Part shown: positions 11,020 through 23,887 of the stretch, piece after piece
How positions within the stretch are numbered: the first letter of the stretch is position 1
Layout of the letters: each line of letters starts with the position of its first letter
Program-made: the position numbers and the translations under genes
The notes under the pieces: model-generated
Databases searched by the model: none
The model's input: the letters and a program-made list of their open reading frames with translations, nothing else
What the model was told of the DNA's origin: nothing
Assembly (NCBI GenBank): GCA_039707655.1
Contig: CM077673.1
Location: 271,010,288-271,074,287 of the forward strand
Length of the DNA: 64,000 bases
Direction of reading: 5' to 3'
From: Elymus sibiricus
Lineage: Eukaryota; Streptophyta; Magnoliopsida; Poales; Poaceae

Positions 11020-14000
11020 GAAAGCGCGCTCATCGAATTCATCCATGAGAATCGGGACATCTTTGCATGGAAACCTTCTGACATGCCGGGTGTACCGAGA
11101 GAATTCGCTGAGCACCATCTTAATGTGGATCCTAAATTTAAGCCGGTTAAACAGTTCCTCCGTCGCTTCAATGAGGAGCGACGTAAAGCTATTGGAGAAG
11201 AGGTAGCCCGGCTCTTAGCGGCTGGTTTTATCGTGGAGGTTTTTCACCCAGAGTGGTTGGCTAACCCCGTGCTCGTACTTAAAAAGAACGGCACGTGGCG
11301 CATGTGTGTGGACTACACAGACCTTAACAAGGCTTGTCCGGTTGATCTGTTTGCTCTCCCCCGTGTCGACCAGATCATTGACGCAACGGCGGGTTGTGAG
11401 AGTTTATGCTTCCTGGATTCTTATTCGGGTTATCATCAGATCAAGATGGTAGTTAAAGATCAAGAGAAGACATCTTTCATAACACCTTTTGGAGCTTTCT
11501 GCTACGTGTCCATGCCTTTTGGACTCAAAAGTGCTCAGGCGACTTACCAGTGCTGTGTACAGAATTGTCTTCATGGTCAGATCGGACGCAACGTTCATGC
11601 TTATGTGGACGATATTGTGGTCAAGTCAAGGAAGAAGGAGACTCTGCTTGATGATTTGAAGGAAACTTTTGATAACTTACGGGTCTACAAGATGATGCTT
11701 AATCCGGCTAAGTGTGTTTTCGGTGTGCTTGCAGGCAAGCTCCTGGGATTTTTGGTCTCAGAGCGGGGCATTGAAGCTAACCCAGAAAAAATAAAGGCCA
11801 TCACCTCATTATCTAAGCCGGTGTGTATTAATGATGTTCAGCGCTTGGCGGGTCGTATTGCCGCTTTAAGCCGATTCATAAGCCGCCTAGGAGAGAAGGC
11901 CATCCCTTTGTATCAGATGATGAAGAAGACATATGATTTTGTCTGGAGTGATGCTGCCAATGATGCGTTTGAGGCGCTCAAAAAACAATTAGTTGAGCCG
12001 CCTGTCTTGGCCGCTCCCGTGGAAAAAGAGCCATTGCTCCTATACGTGGCGGCTAATAACAAGGCTGTCTGCGCGATGGTTGTTGTGGAGCGCTGGGAGG
12101 CAGGCAAAGAATACCCAGTCCAGTAGCTGGTTTATTATGTCAGTGAGATCTTGACAGAGTCCAAGCAAAGATACCCGCATTGGCAAAAGCTGGTGTTTGG
12201 AGTGTTCATGGCGAATCGCAAGCTGAAGCATTATTTCCTTGGGCATCCAATCACGGTGGTTAGCTCTGCTCCTTTGGGAGATATCATTCAAAACAGAGAG
12301 GCCACCGGCGGGATTGCTAAGTGGGCAATTGAGCTTGGACCTCTTAATTTGAGGTATGTGCCTCGAATAGCTGTCAAGTCTCAAGCCCTGGTGGATTTTA
12401 TCAATGACTGGATGGAGTGTCAAGCACCGAAGGAAAAGCCGGACAATACATATTGGACAATTCACTTTGATGGATCCAGACAGTTGGAAGGCTTAGGGGC
12501 TGGAGTTGTTTTAACTTCCCCACGAGGTGATAAATTTTGTTATGTATTAAGGTTAATATTTCCTTGTACTAACAATGCAGCTGAGTATGAAGCCTTGCTC
12601 CACGGGCTCTGTGTGGCCAAGGAGATGAACTTAAGCCGAGTCAGATGTCTAGGCGACTCAGACCTTGTGGCCCAACAAGTCTCAGGCACATGAGATTCTA
12701 AAGTCCCTCGTATGGCGGCTTATCGCCAGGCGGTTGATATCATTGCTGGTCACTTTAAGGGTTATCAGGTGGATCACATTGATCATCGAAAGAATGAGGC
12801 CGCTGATGCGTTGTCACGGCTGGGGTCTCAGCGTAAGCCGGTGCCGCCTAATGTGTTTCTAGATGTATTGCATCACCCGTCGGTCAAGTTACCTTCTGAG
12901 GAGGATCTCGCTATACCGGACCTGGAAGGCCAGTTGGTGGCGGCTCTTCACGCTATTCCTGATTGGACGCTGCCTTATCTGACATATTTGACCCGTGGTG
13001 AGTTACCTGAAGCTGAAACCTTGGCGCGACAAATAATGAGGCGGTCTAAGTCCATGACTATCGTCAATGGCGAGTTGCACAGGTGCAGCATGACTGGTGT
13101 TTTTCAACGCCGTGTTTCTCCTGAAGAGGGCCGTGAAATCTTGCAAGAGATACATGCCGGCGATTGCGGTCATCACGCCGGGTCAAAATCCTTGGTGGCC
13201 AAAGCTTTTTGGCACGGTTTTTACTAGCTAACAGCTCATGCAGATGCAGAGGACTTGGTTAGCAAATGTGATGGGTGTCAGAAATTTGGACGACGAGCCC
13301 ATGTGCCGGCTCAAGAGTTGCGGATGATTCCGATCACCTGGCCGTTTGCGGTCTGGGGGCTTGATATGGTTGGACCGTTTAAGAGGTCTAAAGATAAGAA
13401 GACCCACCTTTTGGTGGCGGTTGATAAGTTTACCAAGTGGGTTGAGGCGGAGCCGGTCAGCAAGTGCGATGCAGCAATGGCAGTTCAGTTCATCAAGAAG
13501 CTGATTTTTGATTTTGGTTACCCCCACAGTATCATTACTGACAATGGTACAAATCTGTCCAAGGGGGCTATGAAAGAGTTTTGTCAAAGTGAACACATCC
13601 GCCTTCATGTTTCATCGGTCGCTCATCCACAGTCTAATGGTCAAGCAGAACGTGCTAACCAGGAAATTTTGAGTGGTATCAAACCCCCGGCTTATGGTTC
13701 CTTTGGAACGAACACCGGGCTATTGGGTTGAGGAGTTACCTTCAGTTCTTTGGAGCATCAGAACCACCCCCAACAGATCAACAGGCTACACGCCTTTCTT
13801 CATGGTTTATGGCACGGAGGCTGTTCTCCCCAGTGATATCCGTCATGACTCGCCCAGGGTGGCGGCTTACGTTGAAAATGATAACGAGACAGCACGTCAG
13901 GACGCACTGGATGCCTTGGATGAAGAGCGGGATCTTGCAGCCGCATGATCGACGATTTATCAACAAGATCTGCGTCGCTATCATAGCCGCAGAGTTAAAA

Positions 14001-14224
14001 CCCGGACGTTCCAAGAAGGCGACTTAGTGCTCCGTTTGATTCAAGATCAGACAGATATGCACAAGATATCACCCCCTTGGGAGGGACCTTTTGTGGTTAG
14101 CAAGAATCTCAACAATGGGTCATATTACCTCATTGATATGTGGGAGAGCGACAAGTCACGCACTTCCGGAGATGAGACCAGCATGCCGTGGAATATTGCT
14201 CATCTTCGGCCTTACTATACTTGA
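11020..14224 (+). pseudogene. pol of element B: RT, RNase H, archaeal-type RNase H, integrase, broken
   Basis: The frame continues from gag. RT keeps F-L-D-S-Y-S-G-Y-H-Q, M-P-F-G-L-K and Y-V-D-D at 11602-11613. The first RNase H follows to about 12430. A second, archaeal-type RNase H begins near 12460 (H-F-D-G-S, then N-N-A-A-E-Y-E-A-L). Integrase has an HHCC zinc module around 13120-13290, the first Asp at about 13360, D-N-G at about 13540 and a Glu near 13665. Breaks: TAG 12124-12126, TGA 12691-12693, TAG 13225-13227, an extra C in a C-run at about 13683-13688 shifting the frame, and TGA 13946-13948. Integrase ends at TGA near 14222. These enzymes would copy and insert the element; this copy cannot make them whole. 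Confidence 0.9.
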
Positions 14225-15206
14225 GTCATTTGGCTCTCATCAATGTACATATATCTATCATTGTATATACCTCTTTCAATATAATAAAGCCGGCATCCCC
14301 ATAATTCGGGGCCCCTGCCATTTTCATGCAGCAATTTTTGTGCAAAGAATTGATTATTCATAAGGTCACTTGGGGGCTTCCAACTCACTGAGTTTAGCTT
14401 TCATACCCTCTTGACCGGCTTAAAAGCCATATTTGAGTTAAACCTGCCTGTTTGCAAATTGCTACTCTGCCAGGTGACCCGCCGTACGTTTGATAGTCAA
14501 TCTTTTTTAAGACCCTGAACTCATCAAAGTTAAAACAGCGGCTTATGTCACGTGAGAGCCGGCTTATAGAGAGATAGGATAAACTCACCTGTCCGCTATA
14601 GTCTCTCCGCTATGTGGCCCATTCGTACTCTTAACAGTCAATCTTTTTTAAAGACCCTGAACTTGTTAAGGTTAAAACGACGGATTTATGTCACGTGAGA
14701 GCCGGCTTACGAGATTGTAGGCGTTCATGCCTAGCTTCTTTGAAGCAAAAACCTTGAGTTTTCTCAAAAATATAAATAAGAGTTGATCTCTTCTGGTTGT
14801 GCCTTCAAAGCCGCCTTACAACAAGAATTGAAGATATACATGTATATATGTTCTGTTTGTTGTCTTGCAGGGATTTTTTCCTGAGGAAATTCTAAGTCTT
14901 TGGATGACAGCTGACCCGGCTTAGCGGGATTCATTGATCAAATTTATAGCTGTCGTAACCCGCCAGCAGGTTCTTGTCTTTTCAAGATTATGGGGTACTA
15001 AGTTGTTAACTCGCCCAGGAGTGTGGTCATAAGTCGCCATCACAGGTGTTGGTGAATTGATACTGATTCTACTCTCATGAAGCGTCAAGAAATATAATCA
15101 CATCAAGCATACATATGATGGATAAAGGTTGTAGCGGTTAAGCAGCCAGGATATAAATTGGTAAAGTTTAAAACATGCACGAAGGCACGACGCAGGCAAT
15201 CAGTTT
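14225..15206. other. Noncoding spacer of element B after pol, with internal duplications
   Basis: About 1 kb without a credible gene. A segment near 14490-14580 recurs in altered form at about 14630-14710 (shared CAATCTTTTTTAA, AGACCCTGAAC and CACGTGAGAGCCGGCTTA), about 141 bp apart. The block 14352-14760 reappears in element C at about 23888-24290, which ties the two families together. Confidence 0.65.
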
Positions 15207-18200
15207 TTAGCTAAGGCTATTACAAGGCTGCATGGAGCCCGAAATCTTGGACCAATGTTTTTTCACAAAGTCATAACCCGACAAATAGCTTGTCCAGGTT
15301 AACTTCATCCGGGTACCCCGGGGCCAACTTCTCACCTGAAGCGCTGTCGAGTCATCCTGCGCCGGGTCTTCTATCTCCTGGATCTGAAGGTTGTCCACAT
15401 CCCAGTTGCAATTGGTTAAGGCCTGGAATTCAGCTTCATCATGCAAGATGGGAGACGGGTCAACATCAGGGGCAAAGATATGCTTACGACGTTGAGGAGT
15501 CAGATCCACCGGCTCAAAAGTGGGCGGCCGAACTCGCACATTATTGTCGTCATAAGCCGCCTGATATGCCTTCAGATCCGCCTCTGCGGCTAGTCGGCTA
15601 GCCAATGCTCGAGACGCCTTGATGCAACGAGCATAGTCTTCTTGTGTGAATTCTGACCCGTCGTCTTTCAGCTGTGGAAACCCTCCGACCATCTCTTCCG
15701 GGCTAAGCTCTGGTGCATAAGCCAAAGCCCAACTCATAGAAGCTATTGCGCCTTTATGCGCGGCTGATCTTTTCAACTCTTCAATCTTCTTGGGAATCGT
15801 TGAGAGGCGTCTCAGCACGTCTTTGATGAACTATGGCATGTCTTTTTCACCCATAACAACCTTGATGGTGAAAAGACTTCCAGCGTACAACTGTTCAATG
15901 AACGAATATAGAGCTTTCAGCTTCAATAAGCTGTCGTCCGGAAGATTGTGAGTCCGACGGCCTATAAACACTTCAAGCGCATAAGTCGCCGGGCGAGTCT
16001 TTTTATAAGACTGTTTGGATATAATTTTCATAAGTTAGTCAACAATACTTACCAAAGATAGCTTCGGTCATCCGAGCTACATCCCGTTTAAGGCTGGCCA
16101 GTTCTTCAGTAATGGGTTTCAGTTGGCCCTCGGCGTCTTCCGCACGTTTGATCAAGGCGGCTTGTTCAGCTTCAACAGATTTTTTGTAGGCTTCAAAATC
16201 CGCCTTGGTTTTTTCTAGCTCTTTTGAGGAGATCCGCAATTTTGCGTCAGCTTCCGCTCGGGCCTCTTGTTGCAAAGCCAGGTTTTTCCTCAAGCCGGTC
16301 AACCTTGACTCGGCCACATTTAAATTTTCCTACACGATAAAATTGTCAAGTGGAAGTTTGCTAATCCCAAGCCGTTAGCACGGTGCATAATGACACTTAG
16401 GGGCGGTGAAGAAATTTGTTGCATGTCTCAAGTAGATTGCAAGCAATATACTTGACACTTGGGGGCTAATGTATGCCAGTTTTTTCAAACATATAATACA
16501 AGCAGACCCGGATCATCTTCAAGAAGATAAACCGGCCCTTGGGGGCTACATGCTCTACAATTTGCAGAATAGATGGCTAGTTTTTCTTTACAAACTTAAA
16601 AGACCCGGCTATCTTGAGAGATAAGCCGGCCCTTGGGGGCTACATGCTGATGTATTAAAGTTTACATGTTGTTGAAGACCCGACTTATCTTCAAGAAAAT
16701 AAGCCGTCTCTTGGGGGCTACGTAAGGATATATGGAATGCGAGATAAGTTGAGTATACCTCATATTTTTTCCTCATCATACTAACAAAGTTGGCTTCCAT
16801 GTCCCGGCTTGCGGAGAGGCATCTCAAGTATCCAAAATGCAGTTCTTCAACAGTGAGCTTTTCAAGATTGGGAAGATCAATTTTAACCTTCTCCTTCTTA
16901 GGCGAAGGCGTCTCATCCTTGCTAATATGCTTGGTCAGCACATTGGAAGGGGTTGGAGTTGTATAACCTGTCCCGGTAATGATAACCCCCTCTTCATGAG
17001 AATCAGTATCTTCAGCTGTCTTCTGAGGACTGGGCGGTTTAGGATCGGCTTCCGGGTTAGTTCCAGTGGTCACAACATCAGCATCTTCCGGCTCAGAAGG
17101 CTGGAGTGTTTCATCATGGGAACCTTGATGAGCTTCAGAGGGCTGAACATGAGTTTCAGGAGTGTCAAGTTTCGGATTCTCCGGCTCAGGAGCATCAGGG
17201 TTGGCAGATGACCCGCTTATTTTCCTCTTCTTGGCTTGGGCCCTGTGAACAAAGATTTCATGATAAGTTGTGTGCAAGGATAAAAGGGTAGTAAGCAACA
17301 TTGGATATAAAGAAGAAAGTTACCCTGAGTTGATAACAAGAGGTGGCAGTTTTGAAGCGATTGAGTCGCCAGAGGAAGGAGGTGTTTCCTGGAAAATTAA
17401 AGTTGGGCAATATGAGCAGGTTACTGCATAAGGCTAATGTGCAAAAGAAATAAGGCAGAGTTATGGAGTACCTCGTTGCGGCGTTTCCGAGGGGCTGGTG
17501 TGTTGGATAAGCCAGGTATTAGGTCTTCAGAACTACCGCTCCGGGTCTGACGCCTAGAATCGTGTTGTTGTTTCTTCAAAAGAAAGTTGGGATCCAAGTG
17601 AGCAAGAGGGTGTGAAAACTTTACTTTCCGGATGACCCACCGTATTTTCTCTCTTGGCAAAGGTTCTGAGTCAGAGGAGATGGTAGTTACCTCTGCTGCA
17701 CCGGCTTGGCTCTCCTTCGCTTCACCCTGAGAGGAGTCAGCGTCAATAAGTTGCATGAACAGAAGGCCAAGAGAGTCAAGTTCTACCTCCGAGTCATCCA
17801 GTTCGAGCAGTTCTTGGGCTGTCTGTTTCTTTCGATGAGCCGGAGCCCGGGTCTTAGTTGCTTTGTTTTTCTTCTTCGAAGTAGAGGCTGCAGTTATTCT
17901 CTTCTTCTAGAAGGGAGAGTCGGCCTACATACATACATACATTTGCAGAAAAGTTAAAAGAGGTGAGAAGTGCAAAATCTAAAAGGAAAGGATGAAGGTT
18001 AAGATAAAAGGTCTTACTGCGGGAGCCGGGTTAAGAGCATAAAAGGGGTTTAACCCCGTCTTATTGCAAACCTCCCGAGGTTCTCCCAGCAGTGATTTGA
18101 CAATTAAGTTGAGGTCTTTGTCTGTCAGTGGCGTCTGGTTGAAGCGCTGAGGGTCATCCACATCGCCAGTGTATTCACACATTAAGACGCCCCGCCAGCT

Positions 18201-18906
18201 CAGCGGCAAGATTCTCCAGGAAACCCAGCAGCGGGTCAAATCAACGCCAGTTAACCCGCTGGCTAATAAAGCCCTGATCTTTGAAAATGTCTGAGCATAG
18301 TGGGTGCGCTCTGTGGCGGATAACCGGTCTGGAAGCTCGGTGGTGGTGCAGAGCCGGTAGGCGCGGTAACCCGGCAATGGTTTCTCTTCAGCCGGGGAAG
18401 TGTCTCTGCAGTAGAACCAAGTACAATTCCAATCCTTGGGATGGCTGGGCAGATCCGCTGAGGGAAAGGATACATCCCTCCGCCTTTGGATGGAAACGCC
18501 TCCGAGCTCAAGGCTTGGTCCGTCTGCGATCTTGGTCTGGCGGTTGATGTAGAAAAAAATCTCTGAAAAGGTCGACAGAGGGCTCTTCTTGTAGACATGC
18601 TTCGCAAAAAACTTGGAATTGGCACAGGTTGGTGACAGAATTGGGGCCAATGTCTTGAGGATGGAGTTTGTAAAAGTGCAAGGCGTCCCGGATTTTTTTT
18701 GACCCGGGCGGTGAAAAGCCACGGAGAAGATGATGTGTAAAGATGAAAACTTCCCCCTCCTTGGGCTTAGGAGCAGCTTCGTTGTCAGGAACTCGCCAAT
18801 GGATGACTTCCTGAGCCGGCAAAACCCCCATAGCTACATATTCATTGAGCATAAGCTCGGTAACCCCAGAGGCTACCCAATCGCAAGAAGCGGGGGCCTT
18901 AGCCAT
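15207..18906 (-). pseudogene. Antisense ORF of element B (Transposase_28-like), multi-exon, broken
   Basis: This ORF runs opposite to B's gag-pol. The probable ATG is at 18906 (M-A-K-A-P). Exon 1 has the family signature: P-K-P-K-E-G-E, H-H-L-L-R-G-F, F-Y-K-L-H, P-N-S, then an F-C-E-A-C-L stretch. A one-base change in the T-run at 18553-18559 (A-run on plus) shifts the frame, and the protein resumes as W-F-Y-C-R-D and L-T-G-V-D-L until about 18000. Downstream exons appear as Ser/Pro/Glu-rich ORFs at 17756-17421 and 17301-16800, a coiled coil at 16317-16039, and a C-terminal block at 15818-15207. Intron boundaries were not resolved. Its function is unknown. Confidence 0.7.
16450..16725 (+). 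repeat. Repeated CTTGGGGGCTA motifs in element B
   Basis: The motif CTTGGGGGCTA occurs near 16458, 16538, 16632 and 16709, spaced roughly 80-95 bp apart within an intronic part of the antisense ORF. Each is preceded by an ATAAACCGGCC or ATAAGCCGGCC-like string in most copies. The motif resembles the polypurine tract next to the 3' LTRs. Confidence 0.6.
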
Positions 18907-19630
18907 GGCAGACCGGGTTAAAAACTGTGGAAAAGGCATATAATTACGGCGGGTTAGGAGTGCTACATGACAAAACAACTATGGTTCTAAGATGGCAACG
19001 CTATTTGGTAGGTCGTTGTTATATCATGAGCCGCCGTCAACTACAGGTTTGAGGCGGATTATATTTTGCCAGGGTGAGCCGGTAGCATGGTGGCGGGTCA
19101 GTAAGACAGTGAATATTGAAAATATTGCTAAGTGTGGGCAAACAAGTTTCACAAGTTATAGCTACAATTGTGGATCTACAGATGAAGATAAAAGGGGAAT
19201 AAATTGCTAACCCTAAAAACAACAACGGAAGAATTAGCAGGCAATGCGCGGATTTTGGGGGAGAAGTAATCTACTCAGAGCACAAAACGGAGGCTAAACG
19301 AGGCACCGCGTGAATTTGCTAGCGTTTCCAAGGCAAAAGATGATTCCTTTATTGGGCAAAGGTATGAACTCCGATGAACAGCGATGAACTTTGAAGAACT
19401 CTGACGACCTAATGCAGATCTGGAAGAGATAAAGAATAGAACCTGAGACGACGCAAAGAGCGCAGACGCGTGCCAGCAAGTTCTGGTCAGAACAGGTTGA
19501 TGCAGCGGCCTCGATGAGGTAGACGGCGCGGTCCGGCTGGGTGGCGGAGCTTCGGTCGCGCAGAGCGTTCGGAGGAAGAAGAAGAAGAGGGAACTGAAGC
19601 GGGGGAGAGTGAAAGGAATGCCCCCCGCGC

Positions 19631-19642
19631 CTATTTATAAGC
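19631..19642 (-). promoter_or_regulatory. Candidate TATA box for the antisense ORF of element B
   Basis: The minus strand reads GCTTATAAATAGG, a strong plant TATA box facing the antisense ORF. The first clear coding exon starts about 730 bp downstream, so a 5' UTR or an upstream intron would be needed; this part is inference. Confidence 0.45.
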
Positions 19643-19918
19643 AAAAGGTGGAACATCAACAGTCCAACGCGAGAATCGAGGAGACATGATAATGATTGAC
19701 CAAGACGAAGCCTCGATTTTTGGGTTGACCAGTTAATGCAACGATCCGTTGTGATGTCATGAAGATTTTCTAGATTACCCAGAGATGACGTCATCCATTT
19801 TATATATGGCGGGTCATAAAGACTTATGTTAGGTTAAGTGATTACGAGGAACACAAGACTCGCCAACCAGAAGACTTGAAGATTGACATGAACATGTTCA
19901 AATCAATCTGGGGCCTAA

Positions 19919-20387
19919 TGTTGGGGATATAACCGCACGGTATGACCCGCCCAGAAGGGGCCGGGTTAGAAAGTTGGCGACTTAACAGTAAAGCCTTGAA
20001 CATGCCTGAAGACCAAGACGGGCCTGGAGGTAACTTAACAGGCGGGCCGAACAGAGGCCCAGAGCCGGATGACGGCGTGTGACCCGGAGGCGTAAGCCGC
20101 CCGGAGATGGCTTGCCAGAGAAGGCAAGGCGACTTAGAGATAAGGTCGGTTACGAGGTGTAACCCGGCTTGGACTCTTGTAAGCCCAGGGCCTCGACCTG
20201 TGTATATAAAGGCGAGTCCCTGCGGCGGCTTAGGGTACGAAACAATTGATCGAGAGCTAGGTCAAGGGAATCCGCTCCCTTGTAATCGATACCCAATCAA
20301 TACAAATACAAAGCAGGACGTAGGCTTTTACCGCTTTCGTGAGGGGCCGAACCTGGGTAAACCCGTGTCTTTCGTCCCGATCAACCC
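19919..20387 (+). repeat. 3' LTR of element B, first part
   Basis: It starts TGTTGGGGATATAACC after a purine-rich tract (TCTGGGGCCTAA). A TATATAAA box lies at 20203-20210. It is cut at 20387 by element C, with AACCC duplicated at 20383-20387 and 26605-26609. Confidence 0.8.
20203..20210 (+). promoter_or_regulatory. TATA box in the LTR of element B
   Basis: TATATAAA in element orientation, about 280 bp into the LTR, as expected for the U3 promoter. Confidence 0.55.
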
Positions 20388-21029
20388 GGTCGGGGATATT
20401 ACCCCGCCGCATAACCCGGCCAGAAGTATGACTCGGCCGGGACTTGGCAACTCACTGCTGCGCCAGCCGAGCTTGGCGCCTCATTGGTGACCCGGCAGGA
20501 GGTATGACCCGGCCCATCGTATGGCGGCTCGGCGACCAACTCTATTACTGGGTCACAGGACGACCAGGCCCAGGGCCCAGCGTGTAAGCCGGCGCAAGGC
20601 GGCTCACAGAGAAGGCCCAAAGGAGAGGAAGGATTCCCTTACAAGAGAAACAAGACCCGGATTAGGACTCAAGAGAGACTAGTCCTAATCCTACTCCTAG
20701 TAGGACTCTACATGTAAACCTACCCCTTCCACTTATATAAGGAGGGGTAGAGCACCCCTAGAGGGACAAGTTCAAGTCATTAGAAATAGACAGATTAGAG
20801 GCTCTCGAGATTAGAGGTAGCGACTCCGCACCCTTGTAATTGAGATCATCATCATCATCAATATAGACACAAAGAAGGATGTAGGCTTTTACCTCCATCG
20901 GAGGGGCCGAACCTGGGTAAACTCGCGTCTCTCGATTCCGACCAACCCCACTCAAGCCGCCACATAGTTGCGATGGTCTCACACCTAAGTTCTCTCACGA
21001 GGACATCTTGCCATGACAAAACCACGACA
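20388..21029 (+). repeat. 5' LTR of element C (642 bp)
   Basis: It pairs with 25929-26604. Its first base is G instead of the T in the partner's TGTCGGGG, a point change at the terminal TG. It ends CCACGACA at 21029. A TTATATAAGG TATA box is at about 20736-20743. Confidence 0.9.
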
Positions 21030-21031
21030 GT

Positions 21032-21049
21032 TGGCGCCCACCGTGGGGC
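21032..21049 (+). other. Primer binding site of element C
   Basis: TGGCGCCCACCGTGGGGC begins two bases after the LTR. Element D has the identical 18-mer in the same place. This is the standard start site for minus-strand DNA; I do not name the tRNA. Confidence 0.85.
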
Positions 21050-21449
21050 GGCACACGATGGTGTTGTGTTCTTGAAGGGATCTCTCCCAGGGATCGAGAG
21101 GCTTATGACTCGCCGTCGCCGCAAGAGCCGGCTCAAAAGGATCTACATGCGTGGGGATTCAGATTTTGATGGATCCAACATTTGTCGAGCAATGGAGACT
21201 GCGTTGTTGCCATACTCGGTTAGGTAACACGGGCGCTGGCACGGGCGAAAACTTTCGTGACCCGGGCGCCGACACTATGGCATGTTTGGATGGGAGAATT
21301 ATAAGTCTATCAATAGGAGAAGTGGACGAGGCAAGTCTCGTGTCCGTAATCAACCATGATCCGCCAAGATCGACAACAAATCAGCCACAAATTAGCTACT
21401 ATTCCAACGAGGAGCGGATGCAGAATCTTCCAAGACCATTCACGACTAT

Positions 21450-22480
21450 GAAAGAGTACGGAGGAGTTTTAAACGGATCGACCACTCGGATCCGAGTTGA
21501 TCTCGCCCCTCCACACCTCGCCTCCGCCCCGGGCTCGCTTTGCTACGCCGGCTCCGCCACCTGGTCGCACGCCTCCGCCCTGAGCCGACGTGCCGCGCCT
21601 CCACCTCGTTTCTGCCGCCACCCGCTTCACCGAGCCACCTCGCCTGCTGCCGCGTCACCCCGCCCCAGTCGCGCCGCCTCTGCTGCCACGCCTTGAGCCG
21701 GCCGCCGGCTGCCGTCGCGCCGTGCTACCAACCCGCCTCCGCTGCGCCATGCCTCGCCTGCCCGCGCCGCACTGCCTCCGGGCCGCTGTGCCTACGAGCT
21801 GGCCTTGTCCCGCTCGCCCGCCTCTGGCAGGCTGCCATCTGCGCCGCCCCATCCGCTGTTCCGCCACGCAGGCTTCGCCTCCTCCGCATTGCCCCGTGGC
21901 CGAGTCACCTCTGGCTTCGCCTCCTCCGCGTCGCCGCGCGGCCGAGTCGCCTCTGGCTTCGCCTCCTCTTTGTCGCCGCGTGGCCGAGCCGCCGCCGCCC
22001 TGGCTCGCCTTTGTTTTGCGCGGTTTTTGCCGCAAGCCACGACCATGGTCCGCCGCCACCGTGGCCTTGCTCCGCCTTCGATCCAGATTCGCGTCAGTTT
22101 CGCCAAGCCGCTTCGCCCCCTGTGCGCGGCCTCGGCTCGCCCGTGTTCGCGCCCTCGCCCGCCGGTTCTACCTCTGCGCTCCCCGTTCAGCCTCCCGTCT
22201 CGCCCTGCTCCATAGCAGCACGCACACACTTGTATCCTGGCGTTTACCACCGACTCGCGGCTCGTCGTGCCCTCCCTGCAGCACTGCCACTCTGCGCGCG
22301 ATTCAATACAGCGTCGCGACGACGACGTAGCTGCAAGAGGACGCGCTGTAGCACGTGCGACGCCTCGCTGCTTCTAGCGGCGGCTCACAGTGAGCCTGCG
22401 GTGCTTCCGATGATGACTTGTGGCACCGGAGACTCCCCAATCGTGGTGCGTTGTAGCGGCAGTGGAGGGACGTAATGGTG
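21450..22480 (+). other. GC-rich, CpG-dense segment in element C, possibly captured sequence
   Basis: This stretch is strikingly richer in G+C than the DNA on either side. Long open frames exist on both strands (for example 21540-22475 plus, 311 codons), but their products are Ala/Pro/Arg/Ser/Cys-rich low complexity without a domain. Such frames are expected by chance in GC-rich DNA. The position matches where Gag would be in an autonomous element. It could be a captured host fragment or a diverged nonfunctional gag. I do not call a gene. Confidence 0.45.
21871..21991 (+). repeat. 42-bp tandem repeat, about 2.9 copies
   Basis: Units start at 21871, 21913 and 21955 with GGCTTCGCCTCCTC and carry a shared GGCCGAGTC core. 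The 42-bp period keeps codon phase, which explains the repetitive Ala/Ser/Pro translation. Confidence 0.8.
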
Positions 22481-23040
22481 GAGGCTGGGCGCACATGCCA
22501 GTTTCTACGGCACTGTGGTAAAAGAGCTACCGGAGTGAAATTATGTACTGGGGAGAAAATGTGTGGCTGTGGAGCTGCTTTGAGATAAGAGGATAAGAGT
22601 TTGTAGCAAGAAAAAGAGAAAAGAAGCCATCGTGGAGAAGCGGTGTACAGGCCCAACAGGGACACGTGCCGTGCGCCAGTGGAGATGCTCTACCATCAGG
22701 TGCTATCCATCCTATGTATTTTATCAAGCACATATTGATTCTTCCTACAACAATTACCCTGCCTACAATATTTTTTATACGCAGGACAAGTGATCATTAC
22801 AAAAGATGGCATTATACCGCGGATATGGAATGCGCGCCAGCATCATTCCGCACTGGTGATTCGTCCGTGCCGTGCTGTTCGATGGATTCACGTGTCCGCA
22901 CCGGCTTACAACACCGCGGCCGTTTCTCGTGACCACACCGGCTTGCAACGCCTCGGCCGTTTCTTGTGACTGCGCCATCTTCAAGCGCCGCATCTGACTT
23001 CTACGTCTATATCAATATGCCAGGGACCGCATATACCAGT
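22480..23040. other. Element C internal stretch with no identified content
   Basis: No credible gene or repeat is visible here beyond short scattered ORFs. It separates the GC-rich segment from the 80-bp repeats. Confidence 0.5.
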
Positions 23041-23250
23041 ATGAGCCGCCCGACGGACAGTTGTCATTCGCCACCCTGTGGTCCGGTCTACATCGACATA
23101 CTGGTGCCGTGCTTGCTCGTTCAAGCCGCCCAACAGACGCTCATGAGTCGCCGCCCTGCGGTCCGGTCTACACCGACATGCTGGTGCTGTGCTTGCTCGT
23201 TCAAGCCGCCCAACGGACTCTCATGAGTCGCCGCCCTGCGATCCGGTCTA
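23041..23250 (+). repeat. 80-bp tandem repeat, about 2.6 copies, in element C
   Basis: The string TCCGGTCTA recurs at about 23082, 23162 and 23242 and GCCGCCC at about 23045, 23125 and 23205, an exact 80-bp period. Confidence 0.8.
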
Positions 23251-23723
23251 TTTCAACAATTCTGAAGTAAGTCATGATATATTATCAGCCTCTGCTACCA
23301 CCGGATGGCTCAAGGGATAGGCCTGCAAGTCGCCACCACTACGGTTTGGTTTCCTTCAACAACCTGCTGAGATGAACCGCTGGCCGGATTACTGACAAAA
23401 CTCATATGGGATCATTTATAACCCACCATTTCAACCCCCCACGGGTTCATGTTGCATTATCAACGCCAAGGACATACAATGAGTGTCGCGAAGATCATCA
23501 ACTCGCCACACGCTTTTGGCTTCAACAAATTTCAGATATCCGCCGTCAACCATATGCCGGTTTATGCCACGGCCAACTGTGAAGAATCTCAAGCCAACTC
23601 CTCGAGTCGTCTTAAGACTCGGGGGCTACACAGACATGACTCGACAGATTCAACCAGGCTCAAATATTCTGGAACCCCGGGTCATTGCAGGGAAGATAAC
23701 CCGGTCCCGGGGGCTGCTGCTTA

Positions 23724-23875
23724 ATTGGCGGAAGATTTAAAGTCGCCCAAGAGGACGAGCCACCATGATGCGACCGTTCAAACATGGGTGCACTACCTTA
23801 TTGGTGGAAGATTTAAAGTCGCCCAAGAGGACGAGCCGCCATGTTGCGACCGTTCAAACATGGGTGCCCGGATTT
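23724..23875 (+). repeat. 76-bp direct repeat, two copies, in element C
   Basis: GGAAGATTTAAAGTCGCCC and the following GAGGACGAGCC block occur at about 23730 and again 76 bp later at about 23806, both followed by CGACCGTTCAAACATGGGTG. Confidence 0.8.
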
Positions 23876-23887
23876 ATTGGATCATCA

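Noticed and set aside
21032..21049. tRNA gene fragment at the primer binding sites
   Set aside because: Only 18 bases complementary to a tRNA 3' end directly after an LTR; no cloverleaf.
21540..22475. 311-codon ORF in element C
   Set aside because: Low-complexity Ala/Pro/Arg/Cys product, overlapping open frames on both strands and no domain; explained by high GC and a 42-bp repeat.
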